From Pseudomonadota bacterium (lineage in GTDB: Bacteria > Pseudomonadota > Alphaproteobacteria > UBA8366): DNA of 64,000 nt. The notes under the pieces were generated by a model that saw nothing but the letters and a program-made list of their open reading frames with translations, did not search any database and was not told where the DNA came from. The position numbers and the translations under genes are program-made. Shown piece by piece: positions 41,568 through 52,532 of the stretch. Every line of letters starts with the position of its first letter. The stretch's first letter is position 1. Where the stretch lies: the NCBI GenBank assembly GCA_036339585.1, contig JAYZAS010000002.1, forward strand, positions 158,250 to 222,249. The letters are read 5' to 3'.

Positions 41568-42581
41568 TTAGGAGAATCTGTTTACTAGCACCTCGGCAAT
41601 CTGAACCGTATTCAACGCAGCCCCTTTACGCAAGTTATCCGCAACCAACCAAAATGCTAAACCGTTTTCCACAGTGTGATCATCGCGAAGGCGACTGACG
41701 TAGACTGCGTCCTCGCCAGCACTTTCTAGCGGTGTTACATAGCCGCCATCCTCCCGATCATCAACGACAATTACACCTGGCGCCTTACGAAGCAAATTAC
41801 GTGCTTCGACTGCAGAAACATCATTATCAAATTCCACAGTTACAGCCTCACCGTGCCCAACAAAAATAGGTACACGCACACAACTCGCTATCACTTTAAT
41901 ATCAGGGTCAATAATTTTCTTAGTTTCGGCCGCCATCTTCCACTCTTCTTTGGTGGAACCGTCATCAAGAAAAGAGTCGATATGTGGAATTGCATTGAAT
42001 GCTATTTGTTTTGTGAAGTGTTCATTTTTTATTTCTGCGTTTACGTAAATATTGCGTGTCTGCTCAAATAGTTCGTCCATCGCACTTTTCCCCGAACCTG
42101 AAACCGACTGATAAGTAGCAACCACCACGCGTCGAACGTGGAATGCGTCATGTAAAGGCTTAAGCGCTACTACCATCTGAATTGTTGAGCAATTAGGATT
42201 TGAGATAATATTCCGCTTTTTATATAGATTAATCGCATCCGCATTTACTTCTGGCACTATCAATGGCACATCCGGATCCATTCTGAATTGCGAGGTGTTA
42301 TCAATTACAACAGCCCCTGCTTTTGCCGCCTTAGGTGCAAATTCGGCGGAAACCTGCGCGCCAGGGGAGGAAAGAACGATATCGGTGCCCTTAAAATTGA
42401 AGTCTGCTAAATCCTGTACATCAAGAATAGCTTCCTCACCGAATGACACCTGCTTACCTGCGGACCTTTCTGAAGCAAGCGCTACAACCTCGTCAGCTGG
42501 AAACCCCCTCTCTGCTAGAATCTTGAGGATTTCTCGGCCTACATTGCCGGTTGCACCCACTACAGCTATCTTGTAACCCAT
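41568..42581 (-). CDS. asd: Aspartate-semialdehyde dehydrogenase
   Basis: Asd makes aspartate semialdehyde from aspartyl phosphate, leading to diaminopimelate, lysine, threonine and methionine. The NADP motif GATGNVGREIL, the catalytic Cys in SNPNCSTIQM, YQSVSGSGK and the His in GHGEAVTVEF are intact over 337 residues. It lies downstream of leuB on the same strand with a 110-base gap, a common alphaproteobacterial order (leuCD-leuB-asd). Confidence 0.97.
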   Translation of the reverse strand: MGYKIAVVGATGNVGREILKILAERGFPADEVVALASERSAGKQVSFGEEAILDVQDLADFNFKGTDIVLSSPGAQVSAEFAPKAAKAGAVVIDNTSQFRMDPDVPLIVPEVNADAINLYKKRNIISNPNCSTIQMVVALKPLHDAFHVRRVVVATYQSVSGSGKSAMDELFEQTRNIYVNAEIKNEHFTKQIAFNAIPHIDSFLDDGSTKEEWKMAAETKKIIDPDIKVIASCVRVPIFVGHGEAVTVEFDNDVSAVEARNLLRKAPGVIVVDDREDGGYVTPLESAGEDAVYVSRLRDDHTVENGLAFWLVADNLRKGAALNTVQIAEVLVNRFS

Positions 42582-42691
42582 TTTTTTGTTTCCTTCTCCG
42601 CATTTTCCCGCGCGGCAGTGAAAAATCGAATTATTGTATAACGAAAGATTTTCGCCATTCGTGATAAAACGCTAAAAATCATATAGAAGGT

Positions 42692-43804
42692 TTATGTCTC
42701 GGATATTCTCATCAATTTTTCTAATAGTGCGTCACCCATTGCATCGGTGGATAATTCAGTTGCGCCCAATTCAGTGATATCGGCAGTCCGCATACCATCA
42801 TCAAGGACCGAACGCACGGCCCTCTCTACGAGCAATCCATCCTCAACCATATCAAGTGAGTGTTTTAACATCATCGAAAAACTAAGGATTGCACCCAATG
42901 GATTTGCAATGTTCAACCCAGCAATATCAGGGGCACTCCCATGCACGGGTTCATATAATGCTAATCTGCGACCACTTGAGTCAGCCCCCCCCAGAGAGGC
43001 GGATGGCAGCATACCAAGCGACCCTGTTACCATTGACGCACAATCAGACAAAATATCGCCAAACATGTTGTCTGTAACGATAACATCAAACTGCTTTGGC
43101 TCGCGCACCAATTGCATTGCGCAATTATCGACATACAAATGGCGCAACTCAACGTCACTGAACCGATCGCGCTGGATCCCTGTCACCACATCCCGCCATA
43201 ATACACCTGTCGCCATGACGTTTTCTTTATCAACTGAATGCAAAATACCTTTTCTCTCTCGGGCTAGCTCGAATGCCACCTCGGCGACACGATAAATTTC
43301 ATTTTCTCTATACCGCTGCGTATCAATAGCTACGCGCTCATTTTCTTTGCCCGTGATACCGCGCGGCTCGCCAAAATATATTCCTGATGTGAGTTCTCGT
43401 ACTATTAGGATATCCAATCCCTTAATAACTTCAGGTTTTAAAGAAGAAGCCTCGAGCAGTGCATCAAACGTAATTGCAGGCCGTAGATTAGCAAAAAGGT
43501 CCAATTTTTTCCTTAGTTTCAGCAAGCCTGCCTCAGGCCGCATATCTCGGGGCAAGTGATCAAACTTGGGGCCGCCGACAGCACCCATAAGCACCGCGTC
43601 TGCTGTTTTCGCTCTTTCTAAGGTTTTATCTGCAAGCGGTTCCCCATAGGCCTCAACCGCCGCGCCTCCGAAATGGTCATCCTCAACTTCAAGTGTTACC
43701 GACCTAACATCAGATAGCCAATCGATGATACGCCGCACTTGGTCAACCACTTCCGGGCCAATGTAATCACCCGGCAATATGAGAATTTTCCGGTTTACAG
43801 CCAT
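42692..43804 (-). CDS. leuB: 3-isopropylmalate dehydrogenase
   Basis: LeuB performs oxidative decarboxylation of 3-isopropylmalate in leucine synthesis with NAD. The gene shows GAVGGPKFD, LRKKLDLFANLRPA, RELTSGIYFG, VDNCAMQLV and the NAD pocket EPVHGSAPDIAG. The N-terminal motif reads PGDYIGPEV; families of this fold nearly always have Gly where Tyr is found here. The second ATG (43804) is preferred because AAGGGA lies about 8 bases upstream of it. 370 residues. Confidence 0.96.
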   Translation of the reverse strand: MAVNRKILILPGDYIGPEVVDQVRRIIDWLSDVRSVTLEVEDDHFGGAAVEAYGEPLADKTLERAKTADAVLMGAVGGPKFDHLPRDMRPEAGLLKLRKKLDLFANLRPAITFDALLEASSLKPEVIKGLDILIVRELTSGIYFGEPRGITGKENERVAIDTQRYRENEIYRVAEVAFELARERKGILHSVDKENVMATGVLWRDVVTGIQRDRFSDVELRHLYVDNCAMQLVREPKQFDVIVTDNMFGDILSDCASMVTGSLGMLPSASLGGADSSGRRLALYEPVHGSAPDIAGLNIANPLGAILSFSMMLKHSLDMVEDGLLVERAVRSVLDDGMRTADITELGATELSTDAMGDALLEKLMRISET

Positions 43805-44058
43805 AACAAGCATCCCTTACAAGACAAAAATGAGGGTTGAAAAGATGAGTCGTCAAGGCTTTTGCAAAAAATCAAGTGGACACTCCATATCTTCCATTCA
43901 CCTTAAAATAATTCGCTACCCGGAAATTGGATTTGACAGCACAAAATTCGAATTTTTTTAAAAGACCCCGGACCTTTCAAAGTGTGAATTGGGGGCAAGC
44001 CTTTATAGACTCAAATATGGGCTCTGCTCCGACCAAAAAAACCCGTATTCTATAATTT

Positions 44059-44685
44059 TCACTTGCTTTCACTCTCCATGTAAAGCCAAGGCTGTTTTGC
44101 CCGTTGACTGCTCTCAAAGCCATCGATCTTTTTTTGTTTTTGTAAAGTGAGACCGATATCATCTAATCCTTCCAAAAGACATTTTCGCCGAAATTCGTCA
44201 ATTTTAAACGCAACCCTACCTCCATTCGGTCGGATTATAGTCTCATCCTTGAGGTCCACAGTAAGCTCAGGGTTTTCCCTATCTGAAGCATCCGCCATTA
44301 ATGATTTTAATTGATCTGATTTGACGGTGACAGGTAAAATTCCGTTTTTAAAACAGTTGTTGTAAAAAATATCTGCAAAACTTGTCGATATGATGCACCG
44401 AATGCCAAAATCTAGTAGTGCCCATGGCGCATGTTCTCGGGAAGACCCACAGCCAAAGTTGTCGCCAGCAACGATAATCCCAGACCGTCGGTACGGTTCT
44501 TGGTTCAAGATAAATTCTAATTTTTCGGTTCCATCAGCATTGAAACGAAGCTCATCAAAAACAACACGCCCAAGTCCAGTGCGTTTTATTGTCCGCAAAT
44601 ATTGTTTCGGAATGATCATATCGGTATCGATATTTATTCTATCCATGGGCGCCGCGATGGCTGTGAGCTTTATGAAGTTTTCCAT
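44059..44685 (-). CDS. leuD: 3-isopropylmalate dehydratase small subunit
   Basis: LeuD forms, with LeuC, the isopropylmalate isomerase of leucine synthesis. The swivel-domain motifs [13 protein letters not shown] and [15 protein letters not shown] and the later [17 protein letters not shown] are clear. From ATG 44685 it has 208 residues; 20 residues upstream do not fit the family. The C-terminal QKKIDGFE motif is typical. It is separated from leuC by a 282-base gap that holds no recognisable gene, more than is usual for this pair. Confidence 0.96.
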   Translation of the reverse strand: MENFIKLTAIAAPMDRINIDTDMIIPKQYLRTIKRTGLGRVVFDELRFNADGTEKLEFILNQEPYRRSGIIVAGDNFGCGSSREHAPWALLDFGIRCIISTSFADIFYNNCFKNGILPVTVKSDQLKSLMADASDRENPELTVDLKDETIIRPNGGRVAFKIDEFRRKCLLEGLDDIGLTLQKQKKIDGFESSQRAKQPWLYMESESK

Positions 44686-44967
44686 ACGGTTTTTGTTAAG
44701 TATGCTTCCTCTAAAACACACTTCCCCCTCAAAGAACAAATTCAAATCATCTGTCGTTCGCGCTCGCGCAGAGCCTAAATCCTAAAGAGATGCGGCCTAT
44801 AAGTCTTGTCCCGGCACTCTGATAAATCTTGGAAATTTTAATTTTATCGACTTTCGTCTCCTTCAAAAGCCAGCTACATTTGCTGGTTGCTCGAACGAAA
44901 ACTCGATCACGCGAATGCAAGTGATCGTCTCTGTAAATGTCATGATGCCGATTTTCCTTTCCCCTCA

Positions 44968-46368
44968 TCATAACATTCCCCGAACATCGGTTAACTTTCC
45001 TGTCACCGCAGCGGCAGCGGCCATTGCAGGGCTTACCAAGTGCGTGCGACCCTGCCGGCCCTGCCGACCCTCAAAATTTCGATTGGATGTTGATGCACAA
45101 CGTTCCCCCGGCTCTAACCTGTCGGCATTCATAGCAATACACATAGAACAGCCTGGCGAGCGCCATTCAAACCCTGCTTCAGTAAGGATTCTATCGAGGC
45201 CTTCTTCTTCCGCCTGTCGTTTTACTAATCCGGAACCGGGCACAACCATGGCACGAACACTATCGGATACCTTACGACCCTTGGCAACCTCCGCCGCAGC
45301 TCTGATATCTTCAATTCGACCGTTAGTGCAAGAACCTATAAACACCCGGTCGACCGGAATACCGGCCATATTCATACCCGCTCGTAGCCCCATATAGTCA
45401 ATAGCGCGTTGCCAGCTATCGCGAGCATCCTCAGTGGGCGCATCTGCTGGATCTGGAACCTGACTGGTAATTGGGGCTACCAATTCCGGACTAGTTCCCC
45501 ACGTCACCTGTGGCACTATTTCGCTGACGTCCATTATGACTTCCTTGTCGTAACTAGCTCCCTCATCTGAAGGTAATGTCTTCCAATACGATACAGCCTG
45601 ATGCCACAACTCTCCCGTTGGCGCTCGCGGACGTCCCTGAAGATAGGCAAAAGTAGTATCGTCGGGGGCTATGAGGCCAGCCCTTGCCCCGGCCTCTATG
45701 GTCATATTACTGACCGTCATTCGACCTTCCATTGTCAATGATTTAATTGCCGGACCTGCATATTCTATGACATGCCCCGTCCCCCCTGCCGTGCCTATCC
45801 TCGCTATAACAGCTAATATGAGGTCTTTAGCGGAGCAGCCCGCAGGCAAATTCCCATCAACGCTAATCCGCATCGATCTAGCCGGAGCCTGGATCAGCGT
45901 TTGTGTTGCCAGCACGTGTTCAACTTCTGAGGTCCCGACACCGAAGGCGAGCGCACCAAAAGCTCCATGCGTTGCAGTATGGCTATCCCCACAAACAATT
46001 ATCGTTCCGGGAAGAGTGAATCCTTGCTCGGGACCAATAACATGCACTATTCCATTTCTAGCATCGTCAACCTCGTATAGCTCCACACCGAACTCAGCGC
46101 AATTACGCCGCAGCGTATCAATCTGGAGTTGTGACTCCTCATCTATTTTTTCATTCCAATCTGTCGGCACATTATGGTCAAGCACAGCGATCGTTGCATC
46201 AGGTCGACGCACGCTGCGACCAGCTTGACGCAATCCCTCATAAGGCTGAGGCGTTGTAACCTCGTGTGTTAAATGACGGTCGATATAGAGTAGGCAGGTC
46301 CCATCCCCTTGGACATCCACTAGGTGGCTATCCCATATTTTCTCGAATAGAGTTTTCGGATCTGTCAT
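44968..46368 (-). CDS. leuC: 3-isopropylmalate dehydratase large subunit
   Basis: LeuC carries the 4Fe-4S cluster of the isomerase that interconverts 2- and 3-isopropylmalate. Cluster Cys residues appear in IGSCTNGR and in [10 protein letters not shown]; the aconitase motifs [31 protein letters not shown] and [12 protein letters not shown] region are intact. The 466 residues are typical. It follows rplS by 37 bases on the - strand, so leuCD may be read from the ribosomal operon as well as from a local promoter. Confidence 0.97.
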   Translation of the reverse strand: MTDPKTLFEKIWDSHLVDVQGDGTCLLYIDRHLTHEVTTPQPYEGLRQAGRSVRRPDATIAVLDHNVPTDWNEKIDEESQLQIDTLRRNCAEFGVELYEVDDARNGIVHVIGPEQGFTLPGTIIVCGDSHTATHGAFGALAFGVGTSEVEHVLATQTLIQAPARSMRISVDGNLPAGCSAKDLILAVIARIGTAGGTGHVIEYAGPAIKSLTMEGRMTVSNMTIEAGARAGLIAPDDTTFAYLQGRPRAPTGELWHQAVSYWKTLPSDEGASYDKEVIMDVSEIVPQVTWGTSPELVAPITSQVPDPADAPTEDARDSWQRAIDYMGLRAGMNMAGIPVDRVFIGSCTNGRIEDIRAAAEVAKGRKVSDSVRAMVVPGSGLVKRQAEEEGLDRILTEAGFEWRSPGCSMCIAMNADRLEPGERCASTSNRNFEGRQGRQGRTHLVSPAMAAAAAVTGKLTDVRGML

Positions 46369-46405
46369 CTTCCACCCACGTTATGCCATCACCTCAGGCC
46401 CCTTT

Positions 46406-46900
46406 TTATTCTTTTTCAACTTTTTCTTCATCAACCTTTTTAGGCTCTGGTGCCTGATCTGCTGTTTCAATGTTTTGGTCAACATCCTCGGTCACCGCAG
46501 CCGCAACAGCTTCCGATACAGTCTCTTCTTGCTCACGACGATAGCTGGTATCTTCTGCGATACGAGCAGATTTACCGCGCCTTCCGCGCAAATAATAAAG
46601 CTTGGCTCGGCGAACCGAGCCTCGCCGAACAACATCTATGCCTTCAATGCGCGGGCTAAGCAGAGGAAAGATCCGCTCGACTCCTTCACCGTTACTGATT
46701 TTGCGCACAGTAAAAGAACTGTTAAGCCCTGCATTTCTGCGTCCAATACACACACCTTCAAAGGCCTGTATGCGTTCTCGGGTACCCTCGACAACACGTA
46801 CATTCACACGCACAGTGTCTCCAGGCTTAAAACTAGGGACAGAGCGTTTTTCTTGCAGCGCCGAAGTCTGACGTTCTTCAAATTTTTGGATGGTATTCAT
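46406..46900 (-). CDS. rplS: 50S ribosomal protein L19 (bL19) with acidic C-terminal tail
   Basis: L19 sits at the 30S-50S interface. The core runs to about residue 115 with [38 protein letters not shown] and [25 protein letters not shown] tail of about 45 residues follows, rich in Glu, Val and Ala and ending in a Lys/Glu cluster, making the 164-residue product longer than the usual 115-130. It follows trmD by 18 bases in the classic rpsP-rimM-trmD-rplS order. Confidence 0.96.
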   Translation of the reverse strand: MNTIQKFEERQTSALQEKRSVPSFKPGDTVRVNVRVVEGTRERIQAFEGVCIGRRNAGLNSSFTVRKISNGEGVERIFPLLSPRIEGIDVVRRGSVRRAKLYYLRGRRGKSARIAEDTSYRREQEETVSEAVAAAVTEDVDQNIETADQAPEPKKVDEEKVEKE

Positions 46901-46918
46901 TATAAAATGCCTTCTATC

Positions 46919-47617
46919 TTATTGCTTTGCAATGTAGGCAGACCAAAGATCCGGTCTGTGATTTCGAGTAAGCCGTTCTGACTGTTCGCGTCTCCAAGCA
47001 CTAATTTTCTTATGATGACCAGAAAGCAAAACCTCTGGGACGGAACGACCGCGCCATACTTGTGGGCGAGTATAATGCGGGTATTCCAAGAGTCCTCTTT
47101 CAAAACTCTCTTCTGATAGCGATCCTATATCACCCAAAATCCCAGGAATGAGGCGAATACAGGAATCAATTATTGCGATGGCAGCAGGCTCTCCTCCCGA
47201 GAGGACAAAATCTCCAAGACTTACCTGGTGTGGCTTGTGCATATCTAAAAATCGCTCATCTATACCCTCATAGCGCCCGCAAACAAGAACAATTCCCGGC
47301 CCATCAGCAAAATCCCTCGCCATTTGCTGATCAAACGTTTTACCGCGCGGAGTTAAGTACACAACAGGTCTATCACCAATTTCCGATATTGAGCTCAATG
47401 CTGAGTCAATTACATCTGCTCTCATTACCATACCAGGCCCGCCACCGCACGGGGTATCATCAACAGTCTTGTGTCTATCAGAGGCAAACTCACGGATATC
47501 GGTAGCTTCGAATGTCCACAACCCCCTCTCCAATGCTTTCCCAGCAATGGATAGACCTAGTGGCCCCGGAAACATTTCTGGAAATATTGTCAGCATATCC
47601 ACTTTCCAGGTTGACAT
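46919..47617 (-). CDS. trmD: tRNA (guanine-37-N1)-methyltransferase
   Basis: TrmD methylates G37 of tRNAs with a G at position 36, preventing +1 frameshifting. The SPOUT knot is evident as [25 protein letters not shown] and [27 protein letters not shown] near residue 55 and the C-terminal [21 protein letters not shown] are typical. 232 residues. Its ATG overlaps the rimM stop by one base. Confidence 0.98.
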   Translation of the reverse strand: MSTWKVDMLTIFPEMFPGPLGLSIAGKALERGLWTFEATDIREFASDRHKTVDDTPCGGGPGMVMRADVIDSALSSISEIGDRPVVYLTPRGKTFDQQMARDFADGPGIVLVCGRYEGIDERFLDMHKPHQVSLGDFVLSGGEPAAIAIIDSCIRLIPGILGDIGSLSEESFERGLLEYPHYTRPQVWRGRSVPEVLLSGHHKKISAWRREQSERLTRNHRPDLWSAYIAKQ

Positions 47618-48180
47618 TACAGACCCTGCGCGCCGTCACGCTGCCCGTTTTCCCGCACCTCTACTATTCCGGGCGGAACCATAACCAAGCAGCCAACATT
47701 CATTTTCACTACCGGAAAAATTTCCCGCGTAAAAGGTAATAAGCTTGTTTGTCCATCTAAGGCTATTATTTCAAGCACATCACCAGCTCCATATTCTTGA
47801 ACCGACCTGACCCGCCCGTATACCTCACCGCTCTCAAGTAAAACGTTTAAGCCCACTAGATCTGCATAATAGAACTCATCATCTTCTACTGGAGGCAAAA
47901 TATCGCGTTTAATATAGAGTTCCGTCCCCACTAATGCCTCAGCAGAATTGCGGTCACGCACATCATTCACCCTTCCCAGCAGCAAACCTCGCGAATGACC
48001 GGTCACATTAATATTGTAAACATCGACACCCGACGCATCGGTAAACGGCCCATAACCCGGAAGATTATCCGGGTCAGCGGTGAAGCTTTTGACTCGAACT
48101 TCACCACGCACACCGTGCGCACTTGCAATTACACCTACGAGTAATCGGTCTGAATTTACTTCGATCGCTTCGCTCGACAC
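47617..48180 (-). CDS. rimM: Ribosome maturation factor RimM
   Basis: RimM helps 30S maturation and binds S19. The N-terminal barrel starts [21 protein letters not shown], and the C-terminal PRC domain contains [14 protein letters not shown] and [16 protein letters not shown] longer reading would run deep into rpsP and is rejected; GTG 48180, 7 bases after the rpsP stop, gives 187 residues. The GAGG lies about 12 bases before it, a slightly long spacing, so the start is moderately certain. Confidence 0.93.
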   Translation of the reverse strand: MSSEAIEVNSDRLLVGVIASAHGVRGEVRVKSFTADPDNLPGYGPFTDASGVDVYNINVTGHSRGLLLGRVNDVRDRNSAEALVGTELYIKRDILPPVEDDEFYYADLVGLNVLLESGEVYGRVRSVQEYGAGDVLEIIALDGQTSLLPFTREIFPVVKMNVGCLVMVPPGIVEVRENGQRDGAQGL

Positions 48181-48187
48181 TAACAGC

Positions 48188-48781
48188 TTATCCCTCTTTT
48201 TTTTCCGAAACTGGACTAGTTTCACCAACCGGAGAATCTTTTTGAACTTCAAGGGTACCTTCTTCAGACTTGCTTTCGTCCGAATCCCCATCCCCTGTTT
48301 TTCCTTCGTTAGGATCAGAGGCGTTACCCGCAACACCTTCAGAATCAACTGATACTTTTTCTTCTAGTACCTGTTCTTCAGCGGGTTCCAGGTCGGACGC
48401 GGCTTCTTCTGGTGGTGTTGCAACCGCAGTGTCTTCTGCTGCCTTCCGTTTCTCCTCCTGCGCTGCGAGACGCTCTAACGTTTTCGCACGAGGCTTATCT
48501 TTCTTTGTTTGAGAAGGGATTGTTGGCGCCGGTCGCAGGCCTGCCGCTGCGAGCATACGTGCTATGCGCGTGGACGGTCTCGCGCCAATCGAGAGCCAAT
48601 GTTCGATGCGCTCGTTTACCAGAACTACACGCGCAGGATCATCCCTTGATAACATTGGATTATAGGTTCCCAATTTCTCTATAAAACGGCCATCTCTGGG
48701 CATCCGTGTATCGGCCACCACAATCCGGTAGAATGGTCGTCTTTTTGCTCCGCCCCGTGCTAATCTTATACGTAATGACAT
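48188..48781 (-). CDS. rpsP: 30S ribosomal protein S16 (bS16) with long acidic tail
   Basis: The first 80 residues are a normal S16: [38 protein letters not shown] and the WLSIGARPS helix. After a Lys-rich joint ([24 protein letters not shown]) comes a disordered tail of about 90 residues dominated by Glu, Ser, Asp, Pro and Ala, giving 197 residues against the usual 80-130. The tail is in frame and continuous, so it is not a misread stop. It follows ffh by 43 bases. Confidence 0.95.
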   Translation of the reverse strand: MSLRIRLARGGAKRRPFYRIVVADTRMPRDGRFIEKLGTYNPMLSRDDPARVVLVNERIEHWLSIGARPSTRIARMLAAAGLRPAPTIPSQTKKDKPRAKTLERLAAQEEKRKAAEDTAVATPPEEAASDLEPAEEQVLEEKVSVDSEGVAGNASDPNEGKTGDGDSDESKSEEGTLEVQKDSPVGETSPVSEKKEG

Positions 48782-48824
48782 AATAATTTCTTTCCTCGGC
48801 TTTCGATTACTAGATATTGTAGTA

Positions 48825-50207
48825 TCATGTTAAACGGCCGCTAAAACCGGGCGGCAAGCTAGGCATTCCAAGTCCAGAAAGGCCATTCCGCGATAACCCT
48901 TTATGACCCATCTTACCCATCTTTTTCATCATTTTATTTAGCGTTGTCAGTTGTTTAAGTAACTTATTGACCTCTTGGACCGTAGTGCCCGACCCAGCGG
49001 CAATACGACGTTTTCTGGACGCTTGGATTATTTTTGGCTTTAATCGTTCTGTTGGTGTCATAGATTGAATGATTGCCTGCTGGTGCAAAATCATCTTTTC
49101 ATCGACGTTGGCCTCAGTCATTTGCTTTTTCATCTTGCCGACACCCGGGAGCATACCCATTAAACCTGACAGCCCTCCCATATTCGATACTTGGCGGAGT
49201 TGATCAGCCATATCGTTGAAATCCATTTGTCCCTTTTTGGCTTTAGCAGCCAGTCTTTCAGCTTCTGCCTCCTCAACGCTCTCATTGACTCGTTCTACCA
49301 AGCTGACCACATCACCCATACCAAGAATACGTCCTGCAATACGCTCAGGGTGAAAGCTTTCCATTGCATCAAGCTTTTCGCCAGTCCCTATGAGCTTAAT
49401 CGGGCAACCAGTGGTTGCCCGCATCGAGAGTGCTGCACCTCCCCGAGAGTCACCATCAACCCGTGTCAAGACAATTCCCGTAAGATCAATGCGTTGTTTA
49501 AACTGTTCGGCCGTATTAACAGCATCTTGACCAGTCATAGCATCGGCAATTAGCAATGTTTCTAGAGGTTTGACCTGGGCATGGATGGATGACAATTCAG
49601 CCATCAAAGCTTCATCAACAGCAAGACGGCCTGCTGTATCCAGCATGACTGCATCATAGCCACCAAGCGATCCAGCCTGCATCGCACGTTTAGTGATTTC
49701 TAGAGGCGGCTGACCCTCTATTATAGGTAGGGTCGTAATTCCCGCTTGTTCACCTAAAATTCTAAGCTGTTCTTGTGCTGCTGGTCTGGCAACATCAAGA
49801 GACGCCATCAGGACCTTTTGGTTTTCTTTTTCGGACAGATACTTACTAATTTTTGCACTGGTAGTCGTTTTCCCTGAACCCTGAAGACCCACCATTAGAT
49901 AAGCACCTGGTGGATTTAGCGGGGTTTGTACCTTTATATCGTCGCTTCCCAAAGTATCTACCAAGGCATCGTGCACAGCCTTGATAACCATTTGACCGGG
50001 AGTTACTGATTTCAGAACTTTCTCGCCAATAGCTTCCGATTTCACTTTTTTGATGAGATCGCGCGCTACAGGTAACGCCACGTCGGCCTCTAATAATGCA
50101 ATTCGAACGTCGCGTAGGGCTAAATCGACATCTTTTTCTTTTAATGTACCGCGGCGTTTAAGACCTTCAAAGACCTCATTCAACCGCCCTGATAAAGAAT
50201 CGAACAT
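48825..50207 (-). CDS. ffh: Signal recognition particle protein Ffh
   Basis: Ffh is the SRP GTPase that binds signal sequences and 4.5S RNA and delivers ribosomes to FtsY. From ATG 50207 ([13 protein letters not shown]) it has 460 residues: N domain, G domain with [27 protein letters not shown] and [10 protein letters not shown], and a Met-rich M domain ([31 protein letters not shown]). It heads the rpsP operon and is divergent from dapF-mtaB-ftsY. Confidence 0.98.
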   Translation of the reverse strand: MFDSLSGRLNEVFEGLKRRGTLKEKDVDLALRDVRIALLEADVALPVARDLIKKVKSEAIGEKVLKSVTPGQMVIKAVHDALVDTLGSDDIKVQTPLNPPGAYLMVGLQGSGKTTTSAKISKYLSEKENQKVLMASLDVARPAAQEQLRILGEQAGITTLPIIEGQPPLEITKRAMQAGSLGGYDAVMLDTAGRLAVDEALMAELSSIHAQVKPLETLLIADAMTGQDAVNTAEQFKQRIDLTGIVLTRVDGDSRGGAALSMRATTGCPIKLIGTGEKLDAMESFHPERIAGRILGMGDVVSLVERVNESVEEAEAERLAAKAKKGQMDFNDMADQLRQVSNMGGLSGLMGMLPGVGKMKKQMTEANVDEKMILHQQAIIQSMTPTERLKPKIIQASRKRRIAAGSGTTVQEVNKLLKQLTTLNKMMKKMGKMGHKGLSRNGLSGLGMPSLPPGFSGRLT

Positions 50208-50442
50208 GACCGCTCTCACCCAAACATTTATACCAAAACCCAAGGATCGCTAGTGAGCGAAACTCGCTGACTAACGGGGCCCCTCAGGACCAGTTTTTTC
50301 TTAATAAGAAATTGGCGCGAAGTTGTACGATTGGCAGACGCCCAAGTCAAGGAACATCCATCTAATTTTCGATTCTAAAATCATTGGACTTCTAACCTTT
50401 TCAGGCCATAAATGGTGTATAAAAATAGAACAGGGACAAATG

Positions 50443-51270
50443 ATGACATTATTCGTCAAGATGCATGGGCTAGGAAACGATTTTGTCGTTATAGATCAGA
50501 GGGAAGAGACCCAAGAAACCCTTTGGATTTCTGAGGACCAGATCCGCTTAATTACCGATCGACGCCGCGGCGTGGGATGCGACCAGGTAGTTTTTATTTA
50601 TCCCGCCAGAAGTTCCGGAGCATTCGCGCGCTTGCGATTTTTTAATGCCGATGGGAGTGAATCAGATGCCTGTGGAAATGCCTCCCGCTGTGTCGCCTCG
50701 CATCTAATGAATCTTTCAAACAAATCAGAAATAATCTTGGAAACCAGCGACAACATTCTTCACGCTACTACAACGGGGGGAAACCTAGTAACTATTGACA
50801 TGGGATCACCCAAACTTGATTGGACTGATATACCCATGTCAAAACCATGTGATACCCATCGCTTACCTATCTCAGAGGGGAAACTACGTGACCCAGTCGG
50901 AGTCAGTATGGGCAACCCGCATTGTATATTCATTGTGGAAGATGCGGAGAAAGTAAATCTGACAGAAGCCGGACCTAAGATTGAGAATCATGCGTTATTC
51001 CCCGACCGTACTAATGTTGGGGTGGTAAGCAAAATTTCAGCTAAAAGTTTTAGGCTGCGTGTCTGGGAAAGAGGAGTAGGGGTCACCGAGTCATGTGGAA
51101 CAGGTGCTTGCGCAGCCGCTGTAGCTATTTATAGGCGTGAAATCGGTGGGCGTGAGGTAATGATCGAAATGGATGGAGGTCAGTTAAGCATTCATTGGCG
51201 AAAAGAGGATGACCATGTGTTAATGACTGGGCCAGTCGAAACAAGCTTTATTGGCGAGTTAATGCTATGA
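50443..51270 (+). CDS. dapF: Diaminopimelate epimerase
   Basis: DapF converts LL- to meso-diaminopimelate for peptidoglycan and lysine. The fold starts at FVKMHGLGNDFVVID. The two catalytic Cys lie in SDACGNASRC and ESCGTGACAAA. The ATG at 50443 has AGGG 7 bases upstream; the adjacent ATG (50440) is also possible, and a 40-residue upstream extension is rejected. Its stop overlaps the mtaB start in ATGA. Confidence 0.97.
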   Translation: MTLFVKMHGLGNDFVVIDQREETQETLWISEDQIRLITDRRRGVGCDQVVFIYPARSSGAFARLRFFNADGSESDACGNASRCVASHLMNLSNKSEIILETSDNILHATTTGGNLVTIDMGSPKLDWTDIPMSKPCDTHRLPISEGKLRDPVGVSMGNPHCIFIVEDAEKVNLTEAGPKIENHALFPDRTNVGVVSKISAKSFRLRVWERGVGVTESCGTGACAAAVAIYRREIGGREVMIEMDGGQLSIHWRKEDDHVLMTGPVETSFIGELML

Positions 51271-52532
51271 AAAGCAAACAAAGTCAGCCCGATGTTTTAA
51301 CGTTCGGCTGTCGCCTAAACACATTCGAAAGCCAAATAATAAAAGATAATTTGAGTGTTTCAGCAAATGAAAATACCGTAGTGTTTAACACCTGCGCGGT
51401 CACTGCAGAAGCGGAAAGACAAGCTCGACAGGCTATTCGCAAAGTGAGACGCGAGCGTCCAGATGCGCATATTGTTGTAACTGGCTGCGCAGCGCAAATC
51501 AAACCGGAGCGGTACGCATCGATGGACGAGGTTGATCTCGTCCTAGGTAATGTTGAAAAACTTCAACCAGGTGCCTTTGCAATTCAGCAAAGAGAAAAGG
51601 CTCAAGTTAATGATATCATGTCAGTCACAGAAACCGCGAGCCATTTAATCACTGGTTTAGAAAACAGAGCCCGCGCCTTCGTGCAGATCCAGAATGGCTG
51701 CAATCACCGCTGTACCTTTTGCATAATACCCTTTGGCCGCGGCAATAGCCGTTCGGTGCCAATGGGTGTCATAGCTCAACAAATTCGTAAATTAGTGGAG
51801 GCCGGGTATCACGAGGTAGTTCTTACTGGCGTAGATATAACGTCATATGGAGCTGATCTTCCCGGTAAACCCGGCCTAGGGCAGCTGATACGTAGACTTT
51901 TGAAACAAGTTCCAGACCTATCTCGGCTTCGCCTTTCATCGATAGATTCCTTTGAGATCGATGAGGTTCTTATGCGCACTCTTGCAGAAGAACAGCGCTT
52001 AATGCCGCACCTACATCTGTCTCTACAATCTGGCAGTGACATGATCCTAAAACGAATGAAGCGCCGCCATACACGGCTCGACTCTATCCGCACATGCGAA
52101 ATGATAAAAAATTTGAGACCCGATGTTGTATTTGGTGCAGACCTAATTGCAGGATTCCCAACAGAAACCGATGAGATGTTCAATGATAGCCTTTCTTTAA
52201 TAAAAGATTGCGGACTGACTTGGCTTCATATCTTCCCCTATTCTGCCCGCCCAGGCACACCAGCGGCGCGAATGCCCCAACATCCAAAAAAGCTTCGCCA
52301 AGAACGGGCAGCGAAGCTTCGTAAAGCTGGCAAAAAAGCAGAGCAAACTTTTTTTTCTAGTTTAGTAGGTAAAAAAGCCCGCGTCATTGTAGAACAAGGT
52401 AAGCTTGGCCGGTCAGAGCAATTTGCTCCAATTTTACTTGACCAAGAGGCACCAGAAGGCGCGCTTCTTGAAGTCAAAATCACCGGCGTTTCCGAAGGTC
52501 GACTTACAGCTAAAGTGCGAGGTGCAGCATGA
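51267..52532 (+). CDS. mtaB: tRNA t6A37 methylthiotransferase MtaB
   Basis: MtaB converts t6A37 to ms2t6A37 in tRNAs reading ANN codons, using two 4Fe-4S clusters. Residues 1-115 form the UPF0004 domain (FGCRLNTFES, NTCAVTAEAERQ, VVTGCAAQ supplying three cluster Cys). The radical-SAM motif CNHRCTFC follows near residue 143, then LHLSLQSGSD, and a C-terminal TRAM domain. At 421 residues it is typical of MtaB rather than MiaB. It overlaps both neighbours by ATGA. Confidence 0.94.
   Translation: MKSKQSQPDVLTFGCRLNTFESQIIKDNLSVSANENTVVFNTCAVTAEAERQARQAIRKVRRERPDAHIVVTGCAAQIKPERYASMDEVDLVLGNVEKLQPGAFAIQQREKAQVNDIMSVTETASHLITGLENRARAFVQIQNGCNHRCTFCIIPFGRGNSRSVPMGVIAQQIRKLVEAGYHEVVLTGVDITSYGADLPGKPGLGQLIRRLLKQVPDLSRLRLSSIDSFEIDEVLMRTLAEEQRLMPHLHLSLQSGSDMILKRMKRRHTRLDSIRTCEMIKNLRPDVVFGADLIAGFPTETDEMFNDSLSLIKDCGLTWLHIFPYSARPGTPAARMPQHPKKLRQERAAKLRKAGKKAEQTFFSSLVGKKARVIVEQGKLGRSEQFAPILLDQEAPEGALLEVKITGVSEGRLTAKVRGAA

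Noticed and set aside
45671..46228. 185-residue + strand frame
   Set aside because: Shadow of leuC, whose catalytic motifs are on the - strand.
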